Origin: Coriobacteriales bacterium
GTDB lineage: Bacteria; Actinomycetota; Coriobacteriia; Coriobacteriales; UBA8131
Reading direction: 5' to 3'
Length of the DNA stretch: 38,579 nucleotides
Assembly: GCA_031272005.1 (NCBI GenBank)
Contig: JAISUQ010000091.1
Span: 1 to 38,579 of the forward strand
The position numbers were made by a program, and so were the translations under genes. How positions within the stretch are numbered: position 1 is the stretch's first letter; the number at the start of each line of letters is the position of its first letter. Of this stretch, positions 8,010 to 16,970 are shown in pieces. The notes below the pieces were generated by a model. The model was not told the DNA's origin. It did no database searches and saw only the letters and a list, made by a program, of their open reading frames with translations.

Positions 8010-10403
8010 ATGTCTGAAGAGTCATATGTCTACACGGCCTGCCCTGGATGGGGTGACCACGATTATTGTGCCATCAAGACGATAGTCAAGGATGGCAGGA
8101 TAGTCCGTACCGAGAAAGCCGACTACACCGGGCCGGAATTCTGTGAGGGCCATATCTGCCAGAAGGGCCTGAGCGCCGGTCGCCAGCCCTACAACCCCAA
8201 CCGCCTGCTCTACCCGCTGAAGCGGGCCGGTGAGCGTGGCGAGGGCAAGTGGGACCGCATCAGCTGGGACCAGGCGCTGGACGAGATTTCAGCCAAGCTG
8301 CTGGAGTTGCGCGAGCAATACGGCCCGGAGTCGCTGGTGATCTGGAACCTGCCAGCCGGCGCGCCGCCCTCCAGTGGGCTATTGGCGCAGATGCCCTATC
8401 GCTTCGGAGGGCTCTGGGGCGCCACCGATCCTTTGCTTTCACAAGGCCTCGATGATGGTCCGATGTACACGCACTTCTACAACTTCGGGCCGGCGGGGCT
8501 GATGTACTTCCTCATCGACCCGGCCAACTTCGACGACGCCAACTTCATCTTCGTCTGGGGCGCCAACCCCATCGAGAACCAGATGCGCATCACCCAGCAC
8601 CTGGTGCGCGCCCGGGCCAAAGGCGCCAAAATCGTGGACATCGGCCTGGTGTTCGACGGCACCGCCGGCTGGTGCGACGAATTCATCGGCGTGGCCCCCG
8701 GAAGCGACGGCTACCTGGCCCTGGCCATGGCCAACTATCTGGTTCAGACCGGCCAATATAAGACCGACTTCCTCACACAACACACCATAGCATGCTATCT
8801 TGTAAGGGATGACGACGGCCAGCTCCTGCGCGACTCCGACGGCAACTTCGTCGTCTGGGATGAGAGCACCAGCGCCCCAGTCTCCGTAGCTCCGCAGAAG
8901 GGTGAGATAACCGCGGCTGCCCCAGCTTTGCTGGGCAGCTTCACGGCGATGGGCGTTGCCACCCAAACCGCCTTCCAGCTGCTGACCAAGCGCCTGACCG
9001 AATACACGCTGGAGGAGGCCGAGCGCATCTCCACAGTGCCGGCAGCCACCATCACCCGCCTGGCCGACGAGTACGCCGCCGCTCCCAACGCCTATCTGCT
9101 GGGCGCCCTGGGGCTGCGCTACATCAACCAGGGCGAGACTTATCGCGCATTCTACATCCTCGGCTTTCTGACCGGCAACCTCGGCCGCCCGGGCGCCGGC
9201 GTCACGGCCGAGCTCATCCCCTGCTGCTATCCCACGGCGTTCAATGACGAGGTCATCACCCGGCCTTTGGGAGCCGAGGGCAACAAGACCAACTGTCTGC
9301 GCATGCACGAGTTCTTTGAGCAGGTCAAGGCTGATGTCATCCCCTATCACGCCTTCATTTGCTCCTCGGGCAACCCCGTGCATCAAAACCCCAATCGGGC
9401 CCGTTGGGACGACTTCTTCTCCAAACTGGAGCTGATTGTCGACATCGACATCTGGATGACCGACACCGGCGAGATGGCCGACTACGTGCTGCCCGACTGC
9501 ATGCCCTTCGAGCGCTACGACCTGATTGCCACCGGCTTCTACAATCATGTGGTGCTGCAGGAGCCAGCCATCGAGCCGCAGGGCGAGGCCCGCGATACGG
9601 TCTATCTGTGGAGTGAGCTGGCCCGCCGCGTTGGCCTGGGCGAGTACTTCGACAAGACCACCGAGGAGTGGATCGCCCTGCGCCTGCAGACACCCTACCC
9701 CCTGATTGCCGGCATCCAGCCGCCGCTGACCTATGAGCGCTTAAAGGCCGAGAAGATGGTGCGGATGGTGGCGCCGGAGTTCCCCAAATTCGACCCCTTT
9801 GCCAGCCTGACCTTCCCCACGCGCACCGGGCGCATCGAGTTTTACAACGAGCAGCTGGTGAGCGTAGGCTTTGAGCTGCCCAAATACTTCCCCTGCTTTG
9901 AGTCGCCGGTCATCGACGGCAACGACCGGCACCCCTATCAGCTGTTCACCGGGCGGCAGCGCTTCTTCATGCAGTCGATGTTCACCGACGACCCCATCAC
10001 CATCCAACTCTCCGGCGGCAAGCCGGCTGTGCGCATGCACCCCGATGACGCTCTGCGCGAGGGCTTCAAGGACGGCGACAAGCTGGAGGTCTATAACGAC
10101 CGCGGGCATGTAGTCTGCGAGTTGAAGGTCGACCAGGCGGTGCCGCCCAAGACCGTGCACGTCTGGTTCGGCTGGCGGCGGCGCCAGTTTGAGGAGGGCA
10201 TGTACAACGAGATGCTGGTGCCCTTAAGCGACGCCGCGATTGTCGACGAGTTGGCGGAGAAGTGGTGGCAGGATTTCGTCGCTGTACGCGGCAAACCGGA
10301 CACGGCAACGATGCCCGACGCCATTCTCACTGGCGCCTGGGATACGATGTGGGATTGCGCCTGCAGCGTGCGACTCTACAACAACGCCGGGAAGGAGGCC
10401 TGA
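8010..10403 (+). CDS. Cytoplasmic molybdopterin oxidoreductase, large subunit (DMSO reductase family)
   Basis: A 797-residue catalytic subunit binding a bis-pyranopterin Mo or W cofactor. There is no Tat signal, so it is cytoplasmic. The N-terminal cluster region is atypical: C11-x8-C20, then C45 and C50 (ACPGWGDHDYC... CEGHICQKG) in place of the usual CxxCxxxC. Family landmarks follow: RLLYPLKRAGERGEGKWDRISWDQAL, VWGANPIENQ, the NLGRPGAG loop, DTGEMADYVLPDC, and the C-terminal cofactor domain (YQLFTGRQRF... HPDDALREGFKDGDKLEVYNDRG). The metal ligand is not obvious; the aligned stretch reads LSQGLDDG. With the adjacent Fe-S subunit and no membrane anchor, the arrangement resembles cytoplasmic two-subunit hydroxytransferase/reductase members. 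The substrate is unknown. SD GAGAGGAGG precedes the ATG. Confidence 0.85.
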   Translation: MSEESYVYTACPGWGDHDYCAIKTIVKDGRIVRTEKADYTGPEFCEGHICQKGLSAGRQPYNPNRLLYPLKRAGERGEGKWDRISWDQALDEISAKLLELREQYGPESLVIWNLPAGAPPSSGLLAQMPYRFGGLWGATDPLLSQGLDDGPMYTHFYNFGPAGLMYFLIDPANFDDANFIFVWGANPIENQMRITQHLVRARAKGAKIVDIGLVFDGTAGWCDEFIGVAPGSDGYLALAMANYLVQTGQYKTDFLTQHTIACYLVRDDDGQLLRDSDGNFVVWDESTSAPVSVAPQKGEITAAAPALLGSFTAMGVATQTAFQLLTKRLTEYTLEEAERISTVPAATITRLADEYAAAPNAYLLGALGLRYINQGETYRAFYILGFLTGNLGRPGAGVTAELIPCCYPTAFNDEVITRPLGAEGNKTNCLRMHEFFEQVKADVIPYHAFICSSGNPVHQNPNRARWDDFFSKLELIVDIDIWMTDTGEMADYVLPDCMPFERYDLIATGFYNHVVLQEPAIEPQGEARDTVYLWSELARRVGLGEYFDKTTEEWIALRLQTPYPLIAGIQPPLTYERLKAEKMVRMVAPEFPKFDPFASLTFPTRTGRIEFYNEQLVSVGFELPKYFPCFESPVIDGNDRHPYQLFTGRQRFFMQSMFTDDPITIQLSGGKPAVRMHPDDALREGFKDGDKLEVYNDRGHVVCELKVDQAVPPKTVHVWFGWRRRQFEEGMYNEMLVPLSDAAIVDELAEKWWQDFVAVRGKPDTATMPDAILTGAWDTMWDCACSVRLYNNAGKEA

Positions 10404-10405
10404 TC

Positions 10406-10807
10406 ATGGCTGAGACAAAGATCCTGGTCAACCTGGAGCGTTGCGTTGGTTGTTGGAGCTGCGCCATGGCCTGCAAGATCGGCAACGGCCTGGCCGATGA
10501 TGCCTGGTGGGTAACGGTGCGCACGTTAGGCAGTGGTGAGGGCATCGACCGCCCGGCCGGCACCTATCCCAACCTGAGCATGGGCTGGCTGCCGGTCTGG
10601 AGCGAGAGTTGCGTCTTCTGCGCCGGCCGCACCCGCGATGGCAAGCAGCCCTACTGTGTCTACAACTGCCCCACCGAAGCCCTGGTATTTGGAGAGGAGG
10701 CCGCAGCAGCCGAAATCGCGCAGCTGCGTGCGGCCGGCTTCAGGGTATTCGAGCTGCCCGTATGGGAGAACCAAAAACCCGGCATCACCTACGCCAGCCG
10801 CAAGTAA
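10406..10807 (+). CDS. Ferredoxin-type small subunit of the oxidoreductase (two 4Fe-4S)
   Basis: A 133-residue electron-transfer subunit. Cysteines C13, C16, C19 and C23 (RCVGCWSCAMACK) and C69, C72, C84 and C88 (SCVFC... PYCVYNCP) can ligate two [4Fe-4S] clusters in the NrfC/DmsB style, though it is much shorter than the four-cluster DmsB proteins. It begins 2 bases after the stop of the large subunit, with GGAGG inside the end of that gene, so the two are translated together. No signal peptide or membrane anchor is encoded, which places the complex in the cytoplasm. It probably carries electrons between a soluble donor and the pterin enzyme. The ATG at 10406 is chosen over earlier in-frame starts because of this ribosome site. 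Confidence 0.9.
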   Translation: MAETKILVNLERCVGCWSCAMACKIGNGLADDAWWVTVRTLGSGEGIDRPAGTYPNLSMGWLPVWSESCVFCAGRTRDGKQPYCVYNCPTEALVFGEEAAAAEIAQLRAAGFRVFELPVWENQKPGITYASRK

Positions 10808-10835
10808 AGCCGCTCCAGCTGGAGAATGCCGCTCA

Positions 10836-10867
10836 ATGCCCCAGGGTCCGAACGAGCCCTGGGGCAT
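10836..10867. terminator. Strong hairpin between convergent Fe-S subunit and MFS genes
   Basis: A perfect 11-bp stem, ATGCCCCAGGG (10836-10846) with CCCTGGGGCAT (10857-10867), and a 10-base loop. It lies between two converging genes and can act on either strand. No T-run is evident. Confidence 0.65.
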
Positions 10868-10906
10868 GACTTACTCTGCTCAAGGTAGAACAGACAGGGC
10901 CTGTTG

Positions 10907-12241
10907 TCAGCCCTCTGCGGCTGCCTCTTTGAGCTCTCTGGCAGCCTCTTCCTCCATGGCGATGAGCTGCTTGCTCTTGCGGGCAAAGAGCATACAGGTC
11001 GCTGAAGCGATGACGAATACCGCAGCAACGATGTAGGCTGCGGTCCAACCCAGTGGGCCATTGGAGATATTTGTAATCAGCGGGACGCCTATCGAGTCCA
11101 TAAGCGGCTTCCCTAAAAAGACGATGCCGTACAGCTGCCCGAAGTATTTGGGACCCAAGAACTTGGCTGTGGCATTGGAGAAGCAGACAGCCGATGAGCT
11201 CAGGGCGGCACCGAAGAAGAAGCCGGCGATATAAAGGACAACGAGCTTGTCACCGCCAAGCATGATGGCAATCAGCCCTATTGCAGCCAGATAGTTGATG
11301 ATGGAGTAGGCCCAGCGTGGCCCCAGCTTATCAACTATGATGCCAGCGGACAGCTTGCCGCAGCAGCCGGCAAAGGCCAGAAAAGTCATGAACGTGCCTG
11401 CTGCGGCAAGGTCGTAATCGTGAGCCACCATGTATGTCGGGAAGTTCTGGAATGGCCCCTGTTCACCGATGCCAATGAGGGCAAAGGCCAGAAATATCAT
11501 CCAGAACGGCAGGGTCTTCAGTGCCTGCTTGCGGTTCAGACCAACCAACTTGGCAGCCCCGGCACGCTCAGCCACCTCTGCTGCTTCAGCAGCGGTCATG
11601 CCATCCGGGAAAAGCCCAACCTCCTGGGGCCGCCATTTGAGAACGAAGCTGGAAGCAAATAATACGACGAAGGCAATTATCCCCAAGGTGATGGGAGCGT
11701 TTTGCCAATGCCCACTGGCGGCGGCCGCCGAGACCAGAAACGTGGTGATGAAAGACCCGGGTAGGGTAGCGCACCAGGTGACGCCGATGGCGATGCCGCG
11801 ACGCTTGGCAAACCAGTTGGAGGGGATGCCGGAAACCACCACCATGCCTCCCAATGCCGTCCCGATGCCCATTGAGACATAGGCGGCATAGACCATCCAA
11901 AGAGCGTTCATGAAGCCGAGGATGAAGAAGCCACCACTGAAAAACACTGCGGAGAGAATCATCGAGACGCGCAGCCCCAGCTTCTCAATCACATCACCGA
12001 CAATCAACGATGTGATGCCGGCGACCAGGGCGTAGATAGAAAACCCCAGCGCCACTGCGGTGGGATCTGCTCCCAGCATCTCGGTCATCGGGACGCGGAT
12101 CATGCTGAACGAATAAAGCCCAAATCCCTGCGTGCAGATGGCCGTGATGAAGACCACCATGATCATCAGCCAGCCGCGGGTAAAGAACGCACTGCTCTTC
12201 GTGCTCTTCGCTGCTGTCTCCAGATTGTTTTGCTTTTCCAT
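10907..12241 (-). CDS. MFS transporter, oxalate/formate antiporter (OFA)-like
   Basis: A 444-residue inner-membrane transporter with about twelve hydrophobic helices in two halves. The first half carries VMIVVFITAICTQGFGLYSFSMI-like helices and the loop GDVIEKLGLRVSMI; the second half carries GIIVDKLGPRWAY, the matching MFS motif A-like loop. A cytoplasmic central loop (RPQEVGLFPDGMTAAEAAEVAERAGAAKLVGLNRKQALKTLPFW) and the W-F-A-K-R-R-G-I-A motif (NWFAKRRGIAIGVTW) are characteristic of the OFA group, which carries small carboxylates. The C-terminus is a charged coil (KSKQLIAMEEEAARELKEAAAEG). SD GAGGAGGAGG precedes the ATG. It follows the LysR HTH gene by 12 bases and sits opposite the oxidoreductase, so it may import that enzyme's substrate or export its product. 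Confidence 0.85.
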   Translation of the reverse strand: MEKQNNLETAAKSTKSSAFFTRGWLMIMVVFITAICTQGFGLYSFSMIRVPMTEMLGADPTAVALGFSIYALVAGITSLIVGDVIEKLGLRVSMILSAVFFSGGFFILGFMNALWMVYAAYVSMGIGTALGGMVVVSGIPSNWFAKRRGIAIGVTWCATLPGSFITTFLVSAAAASGHWQNAPITLGIIAFVVLFASSFVLKWRPQEVGLFPDGMTAAEAAEVAERAGAAKLVGLNRKQALKTLPFWMIFLAFALIGIGEQGPFQNFPTYMVAHDYDLAAAGTFMTFLAFAGCCGKLSAGIIVDKLGPRWAYSIINYLAAIGLIAIMLGGDKLVVLYIAGFFFGAALSSSAVCFSNATAKFLGPKYFGQLYGIVFLGKPLMDSIGVPLITNISNGPLGWTAAYIVAAVFVIASATCMLFARKSKQLIAMEEEAARELKEAAAEG

Positions 12242-12253
12242 TGCTCCTCCTCC

Positions 12254-12538
12254 TCAGGCTGTGAATATGGTGCAGTGCCGTCCTTTGGCCAGCTCGACCA
12301 TCTCCTCAAAGGCCCCGATAAACAAGGCACCGGCGGAGGCGACAGAGGGGACAGAGGGGACAGTGGAAACGGTTACACCGAATTCATCCTTGGCCAACAG
12401 CGCGACGTTGAACTCCTTCTCCAGATGCTGCATGGCCTTGCTCATGCCCTGCTGAGAGATGAAGTTTGCAGCCGCTGCCTTGGTGATGGAGCCGTGCTTG
12501 AGCACCTCAAGGTAGTAGCGAAGACTTTCCAGCTGCAC
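12254..12538 (-). CDS. LysR-type protein reduced to its DNA-binding domain
   Basis: Only 94 residues. The N-terminal HTH of LysR regulators is clear (LESLRYYLEVLKHGSITKAAAANFISQQGMSKAMQHLEKEFNVALLAKDEFGVTVS), followed by a short tail (VPSVPSVASAGALFIGAFEEMVELAKGRHCTIFTA) where about 200 residues of effector domain normally lie. A 9-bp tandem repeat (12342-12359) codes the two VPS units at the junction. The start is a GTG with GGGGGG about 6 bases upstream. It ends 12 bases before the MFS gene, whose ribosome site overlaps its last codons. It could be an intact miniature regulator or the stump of a decayed one. Nothing resembling the missing domain is seen nearby. Identification of the HTH is firm; function is open. 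Confidence 0.78.
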   Translation of the reverse strand: MQLESLRYYLEVLKHGSITKAAAANFISQQGMSKAMQHLEKEFNVALLAKDEFGVTVSTVPSVPSVASAGALFIGAFEEMVELAKGRHCTIFTA

Positions 12539-12723
12539 AAAGCCCCCCTAATCATAGAATCGAGATTGATTTGCAGCAGTAACATTGTATCAAGTATTCA
12601 GCTGGATTCGCGCTTGGAAAACTGATGCAGAATGGTCAGGTAATACCAGGAGATGCTACATTAACCCTGGTCGTATAAATGAAATTGCGCCATCTATCCT
12701 GAAGCTGGCTCAACAGCTTCATT

Positions 12724-14229
12724 TCAAAGATGGGCGCTTTTTTGGCGGTCAACCAGATCGATCAATTGTTGCTGTGAGCTGATATTCATTTTGCGGTAGA
12801 TATGACGGATATGGGTTCGCGTTGTGTTGCTGCTGATGAAAAGTGTCTGCTGGATGTGTTCTGCATTTCTGCCCTTAGCGAGACAGTTGAAGATTTCGGC
12901 TTCGCGGTTGGTCAGTCCATACCGTTCTGCCAAGGCATCGCAGCGTTCTCTGAAAGGCGCTGAATTCCTCAAGGATGTTGTGTCGGAGTCCTCAGCCGCC
13001 GAAACGGATACAATCGCATACTCGTCATCCACGCCCTCTTCCTTTTCACCTGCAAACAGAGCGTACGCCGTGACGACTGCGATGACAATCAGGCAGCAGA
13101 GCAACAGCAACGGTTCCAGAGGTAAGGGTTCGATGATGAATGCAAAAAGAGCAATAAGGGCGCCAACAATGAATCCGATAGCCGTCGAAAGCTGGCCAGT
13201 AGCAAGGCGTCTTACCGGGAATATCTGGAATTCTGCGCTCATCACCACAAGCTCGGTCATCTCCATCAGCTTCGTATAGGCAAAGGTCGCGACAGCGATG
13301 CCGCCGCAGATAGACCTTCCGAGGTCATCGAAAAAAGGAATCAAAAGCAAAATAGCTACGACCAAGGGAATTGTCATACGCTGAACAGTGCTGAAATTCC
13401 ATTTCGGTTTGGTCCGCCGAATAGCCCAAAGAACAGAAACAAGCGATCCGAATACGGCGATAGCAATGGCGAAAAGAACATCCGAAAGACCCATTGAACA
13501 CAGCATGACAACAACGAACCCATAGGCTAAACGATAGAAAGCACTCGAAACCGACGCCCTCTTGCGTACCGGGTATTTATGTTGGTACGTCTTCATCATT
13601 TCGAACTGCTCTGGTTCGGTTCGGGTGAAAAGGTAAAGCGCGATTACGCACCCAATGACTATGATGAAGACAATCCCAGCAAGGCCTAAAGTCGGATTCC
13701 CGACATTGAGCATAAGCAACACCAAAGGTGGACTGAGCACGCCCCCAACCGCTATCGACAATGCAACCCATCTTGCAGACATCAGGCTGAAGAGGGTTAT
13801 CCAGGCCAGCGAGAGGAAAAGCTCGCCCAATCCGAAAATCGCCCATGCAGAATAGAGCACCGGCTTGCTCACGGCAACGATATTCGCCCCGTCGAGAAAC
13901 GCCATCATGAACGCGGGAGCAAAACAGACCAAGGTGCCTGGAACAATAAGTTTCTTCAGATGCTCGAACAACCAATCAGCCTTCGCAAAACAAAATACCA
14001 GCGAAAAGATGGAGAACACATGCGAGAAGACCAGGCAATTCACACCGATTTGCGTGGGGGCGAACGAGAGCATGGGGGTGACCGGGGCAAACACGATATA
14101 GGTCCACATCGTGGCGAGACAGGCAAATCCCAGTGAAGAAAGTACACAGGCGACAGGTGTTTGCATAAAAGGAGGGGGATTGGGAGTGACAGAATCACAT
14201 TTCGAGTCGACTTCCCGCCCCTTTGGCAT
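12724..14229 (-). CDS. LuxR-family regulator with N-terminal many-helix membrane domain
   Basis: A 501-residue membrane-bound regulator. About twelve hydrophobic helices fill residues 25-410, and the last 70 residues form a LuxR/GerE HTH (ERYGLTNREAEIFNCLAKGRNAEHIQQTLFISSNTTRTHIRHIYRKMNISSQQQLIDLVD). This fusion is abundant in Eggerthellaceae, where it commonly neighbours molybdopterin oxidoreductase genes and is thought to sense a substrate at the membrane. It is divergent from the oxidoreductase at 14490 and probably controls it. The start is uncertain: the ATG at 14229 and the ATG at 14166 (MQTPVACVL, at the first helix) both lack a Shine-Dalgarno site, while an AGGAGG lies further upstream without a standard start. 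Its base composition is visibly more AT-rich than that of the flanking genes. Confidence 0.88.
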   Translation of the reverse strand: MPKGREVDSKCDSVTPNPPPFMQTPVACVLSSLGFACLATMWTYIVFAPVTPMLSFAPTQIGVNCLVFSHVFSIFSLVFCFAKADWLFEHLKKLIVPGTLVCFAPAFMMAFLDGANIVAVSKPVLYSAWAIFGLGELFLSLAWITLFSLMSARWVALSIAVGGVLSPPLVLLMLNVGNPTLGLAGIVFIIVIGCVIALYLFTRTEPEQFEMMKTYQHKYPVRKRASVSSAFYRLAYGFVVVMLCSMGLSDVLFAIAIAVFGSLVSVLWAIRRTKPKWNFSTVQRMTIPLVVAILLLIPFFDDLGRSICGGIAVATFAYTKLMEMTELVVMSAEFQIFPVRRLATGQLSTAIGFIVGALIALFAFIIEPLPLEPLLLLCCLIVIAVVTAYALFAGEKEEGVDDEYAIVSVSAAEDSDTTSLRNSAPFRERCDALAERYGLTNREAEIFNCLAKGRNAEHIQQTLFISSNTTRTHIRHIYRKMNISSQQQLIDLVDRQKSAHL

Positions 14230-14312
14230 GTTCGTAATGCTGTGCGACAGTACTGCCGTAAATCCTCCTTTTGTGAGCCTTGCGGCGCTTATACCACTCG
14301 ATTATCACACAA

Positions 14313-14331
14313 ATCACCGAATGATGGTGAT
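14313..14331. promoter_or_regulatory. Candidate operator between LuxR regulator and oxidoreductase
   Basis: ATCACC (14313-14318) and GGTGAT (14326-14331) form an inverted repeat with a 7-base spacer, midway in the 260-base divergent gap (14230-14489). The position suits a dimeric regulator, but the arms are short. The rest of the gap holds only the AAAGGAGAAGG ribosome site before 14490. Confidence 0.35.
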
Positions 14332-14489
14332 GCGTATTCTGCCGAAGCGGGTATCTCACTCAGGCGTGGTGACGTATTTCTGATGCATTCCCGGTATCTT
14401 CTCAGACACCCCGTCGCTACTATCGGCGATGGAGAGCCTGGCTCAAGTAGTACTTATACCGGCGTTACGATGAGAAAGGAGAAGGCACT

Positions 14490-16700
14490 ATGGCTGATAC
14501 GACAATCGAATGGGAAGTTAAACGAGCATCATGTTTCCTCTGTCACTTGAACTGTGGCGTAATATGTACTAAGGAGAATGGGAGGATCGTCAAGATTGAA
14601 GGAGACCCAGATTGCCCGCACAACGAAGGTTTTGTCTGCGCCCGTCTTGAGCAAGATCGGTGGAAGGATTTCGTCTACAATCCCAACCGTTTGAAGAAAC
14701 CACTGAAGCGCATCGGCGAGCGCGGAGCAGGACAATGGGAAGAAATCAGCTGGGAGCAGGCCTTTGATGAAATGGCTGAGAAACTTGCCGCATTACGTAA
14801 TGAGTACGGCGCCGAAACCCTCTGCTTCTTAGAAGGAACCTATCGGACACAGTCGAACTTGCACTATAAGTTCACCAACTTGTTCGGCACTCCGAATACT
14901 GGGGGCAACGGTACAATTTGCTACAGCAGCGATATGTGGCTTGAGCCCTGTACCTATGGAGGTTTCTGCTCGGACAAGTCCGACTGGAAACGTGCCGACC
15001 TCATTGTACTCTGGGGCCGCAACCCGGCCGTATCTGAACAACTTTGTTGGGAGTGGGTTGTAAAGAATATCGAGGAGCGAGGCGCGAAATTACTCGTCAT
15101 TGACCCGCGGTACTGCGAAGCTGCCCAAAAGGCCGACCTCTACCTGCAAATCCGTCCCGGCACTGATTCAGCATTGGCTATGGGCTTTATCAACATCATC
15201 ATCGAAGAAGGCCTCTACGACCATGAGTTCGTCGAAGAGTGGTGCTATGGTTTCGAAGAGATCAAGGAACGGGCGAAGGAATACCCGGTTGCCAAGGTCT
15301 CTGAGATTACCTGGATATCTGAGGAAAAGATTATCGAAGCTGCGCGACTTTATGCCAGCATCAAGCCGGCCTGCATGCCGTGGGGAGAAAAAGGCGGCGA
15401 TGGTTGCGGCGTTAATGCAACGAGCGCCATTCGGGCAAAAGCGATATTGCGCGCCATCACTGGCAACATCGATGTAATCGGCGGCGACCAGTTGACGATG
15501 CCCTCCGATCGCGGTGATTCGGATATGCAATACAATCACAACAGCCTCTCGCAAGAGCAGCGTGACAAGATGATTGGCAATAACGTGCACCCCGGTCTGA
15601 CTTTCAAGGGATGGGATTTGATTTCCAAGGCCTATCCTCGGTTCTACCCGTACAGCAACGCGCCGCTGATGTTCAGGGCGATGATTACAGGCGATCCTTA
15701 TCCCGTCAAGGCCTGTATCGTGCAAGCCGACAACCCGATGCTCTCTTACTCGAATTCCAAGCTCGTCTACGAAGCCCTCACCAGCCTTGAGCTTCTCATT
15801 GTCAACGATTTCTTCATGACACCGACGGCAGCCATCGCCGATTATGTCCTCCCTGCAGCAACTTGGCTGGAACGCTGCAGCATTGGATATCCCACCATGG
15901 ATGTCGAGCAGGTGAGCATGAATGGCACCTTGCCGGTGCTGGAGCGTTTCGAAGGCGGCGCCGATATCGATTTCCGTGATGATTACGAATTCTGGTACGG
16001 CCTTTCAGAGCGTCTGGGCTTCGCCGATGAATGGTGGGGGCCTTCGATGGTCGATATGTTCAACGATACGGTTGCCCACTTTGGTATGAACTTCAAGGAC
16101 TTCAGCGAGAACGTTAAATACCTCAGAGTCCCCAACGCTCCTGAGAAGTATAAAGCGGAAGGCTTCAAATTCCTCACCCCAACAGGCAAAGTCGAACTCT
16201 ATTCGACCATTATCGAAGAACTCGGCGAAGGGTATGACCCCCTTCCCGGCTTCGAGTATCCGCCATACTTCCCAGAAGTGAATCCGGAACACGCTGAAGA
16301 GTATCCGCTTTCGATGATTACCGGCGCTCGCTTCATGCCCTTCTACCATACCGAGCACCGCCAGCCTGGTGCCTATCGCGACCTGCATCCCGACCCAATC
16401 TTCGACATCCATCCGGATACCGCCATGAAGCTCAATATCGCTTCGGGAGATTGGTGTTGGATCGAAACCCCCTTGGGACGTATCAAGCAACGCGCCCGCA
16501 CGACTACGATATTGGACCCGCGGGTTATCTCCGTCCAGCACGGCTGGTGGTTCCCCGAACTACCCGAGACGGATCTTTTTGGGGTATTCGATTCGAACAT
16601 CAACGCGATACTCGACGACTCTCCGGAAGTCCTCGATTCGTTGATGGGCGCTTGGCCGAATACAGGTTTGTATGCCAAGGTCTACAAAGTTGAGGATTAG
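14490..16700 (+). CDS. Cytoplasmic molybdopterin oxidoreductase (DMSO reductase family), single subunit
   Basis: A 736-residue Mo/W-bis-pterin enzyme without a Tat signal. The cluster motif is regular: C15-x2-C18-x3-C22-x27-C50 (CFLCHLNCG... GFVCARL). C144 in NGTICYSSDMW sits where the metal-ligating cysteine is found in cysteine-type members such as polysulfide reductase and acetylene hydratase. Other landmarks are VYNPNRLKKPLKRIGERGAGQWEEISWEQAF, VLWGRNPAVSE, IRPGTDSALAMG, the NPMLSYSN and ADYVLPAATWLE loops, and the C-terminal PLSMITGARFMPFYHTEHRQ with QHGWWFPE. No partner Fe-S or membrane subunit follows, only a small zinc-ribbon gene. The substrate cannot be inferred. SD AAAGGAG precedes the ATG. 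AT-richer than the 8010 enzyme, to which it is only distantly similar. Confidence 0.87.
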   Translation: MADTTIEWEVKRASCFLCHLNCGVICTKENGRIVKIEGDPDCPHNEGFVCARLEQDRWKDFVYNPNRLKKPLKRIGERGAGQWEEISWEQAFDEMAEKLAALRNEYGAETLCFLEGTYRTQSNLHYKFTNLFGTPNTGGNGTICYSSDMWLEPCTYGGFCSDKSDWKRADLIVLWGRNPAVSEQLCWEWVVKNIEERGAKLLVIDPRYCEAAQKADLYLQIRPGTDSALAMGFINIIIEEGLYDHEFVEEWCYGFEEIKERAKEYPVAKVSEITWISEEKIIEAARLYASIKPACMPWGEKGGDGCGVNATSAIRAKAILRAITGNIDVIGGDQLTMPSDRGDSDMQYNHNSLSQEQRDKMIGNNVHPGLTFKGWDLISKAYPRFYPYSNAPLMFRAMITGDPYPVKACIVQADNPMLSYSNSKLVYEALTSLELLIVNDFFMTPTAAIADYVLPAATWLERCSIGYPTMDVEQVSMNGTLPVLERFEGGADIDFRDDYEFWYGLSERLGFADEWWGPSMVDMFNDTVAHFGMNFKDFSENVKYLRVPNAPEKYKAEGFKFLTPTGKVELYSTIIEELGEGYDPLPGFEYPPYFPEVNPEHAEEYPLSMITGARFMPFYHTEHRQPGAYRDLHPDPIFDIHPDTAMKLNIASGDWCWIETPLGRIKQRARTTTILDPRVISVQHGWWFPELPETDLFGVFDSNINAILDDSPEVLDSLMGAWPNTGLYAKVYKVED

Positions 16701-16730
16701 TAGGTTATCTGGCTTAGATTGGAGAAAGTC

Positions 16731-16970
16731 ATGTGCTTCAGGCCAGCATCGACAACCATGGGTGCTCGTATCTGCAAGTCTTGTTTTACCGTAATCGATG
16801 ATACGGAGGCGACCAATTGCCCTCAATGTGGGGTAGTTCTTGAGACTTCATTCGTGAACAGCGGAAAGGCTCCCGAAACGGTTGCGCCCACCGCACCAAA
16901 GTCCATACCCAAGGCAGCGCCAGCAGCTCCAAGGGCTCCGGAGGCACCCAAGGCACCGAAACCAATCTAG
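16731..16970 (+). CDS. Small zinc-ribbon protein with Ala/Pro tail
   Basis: A 79-residue protein starting MCFRPAS. Two CxxC pairs (ICKSC and NCPQC) 14 residues apart make a zinc ribbon. The second half is low complexity (KAPETVAPTAPKSIPKAAPAAPRAPEAPKAPKPI). GGAG lies 9 bases before the ATG at 16731; the upstream in-frame TTG at 16719 is too close to that site. It begins 30 bases after the oxidoreductase stop and is probably co-transcribed. Small MCFRP-type ribbon proteins occur next to such oxidoreductases in Eggerthellaceae as I recall, and may assist enzyme assembly or stability. That role is a guess. Confidence 0.75.
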   Translation: MCFRPASTTMGARICKSCFTVIDDTEATNCPQCGVVLETSFVNSGKAPETVAPTAPKSIPKAAPAAPRAPEAPKAPKPI

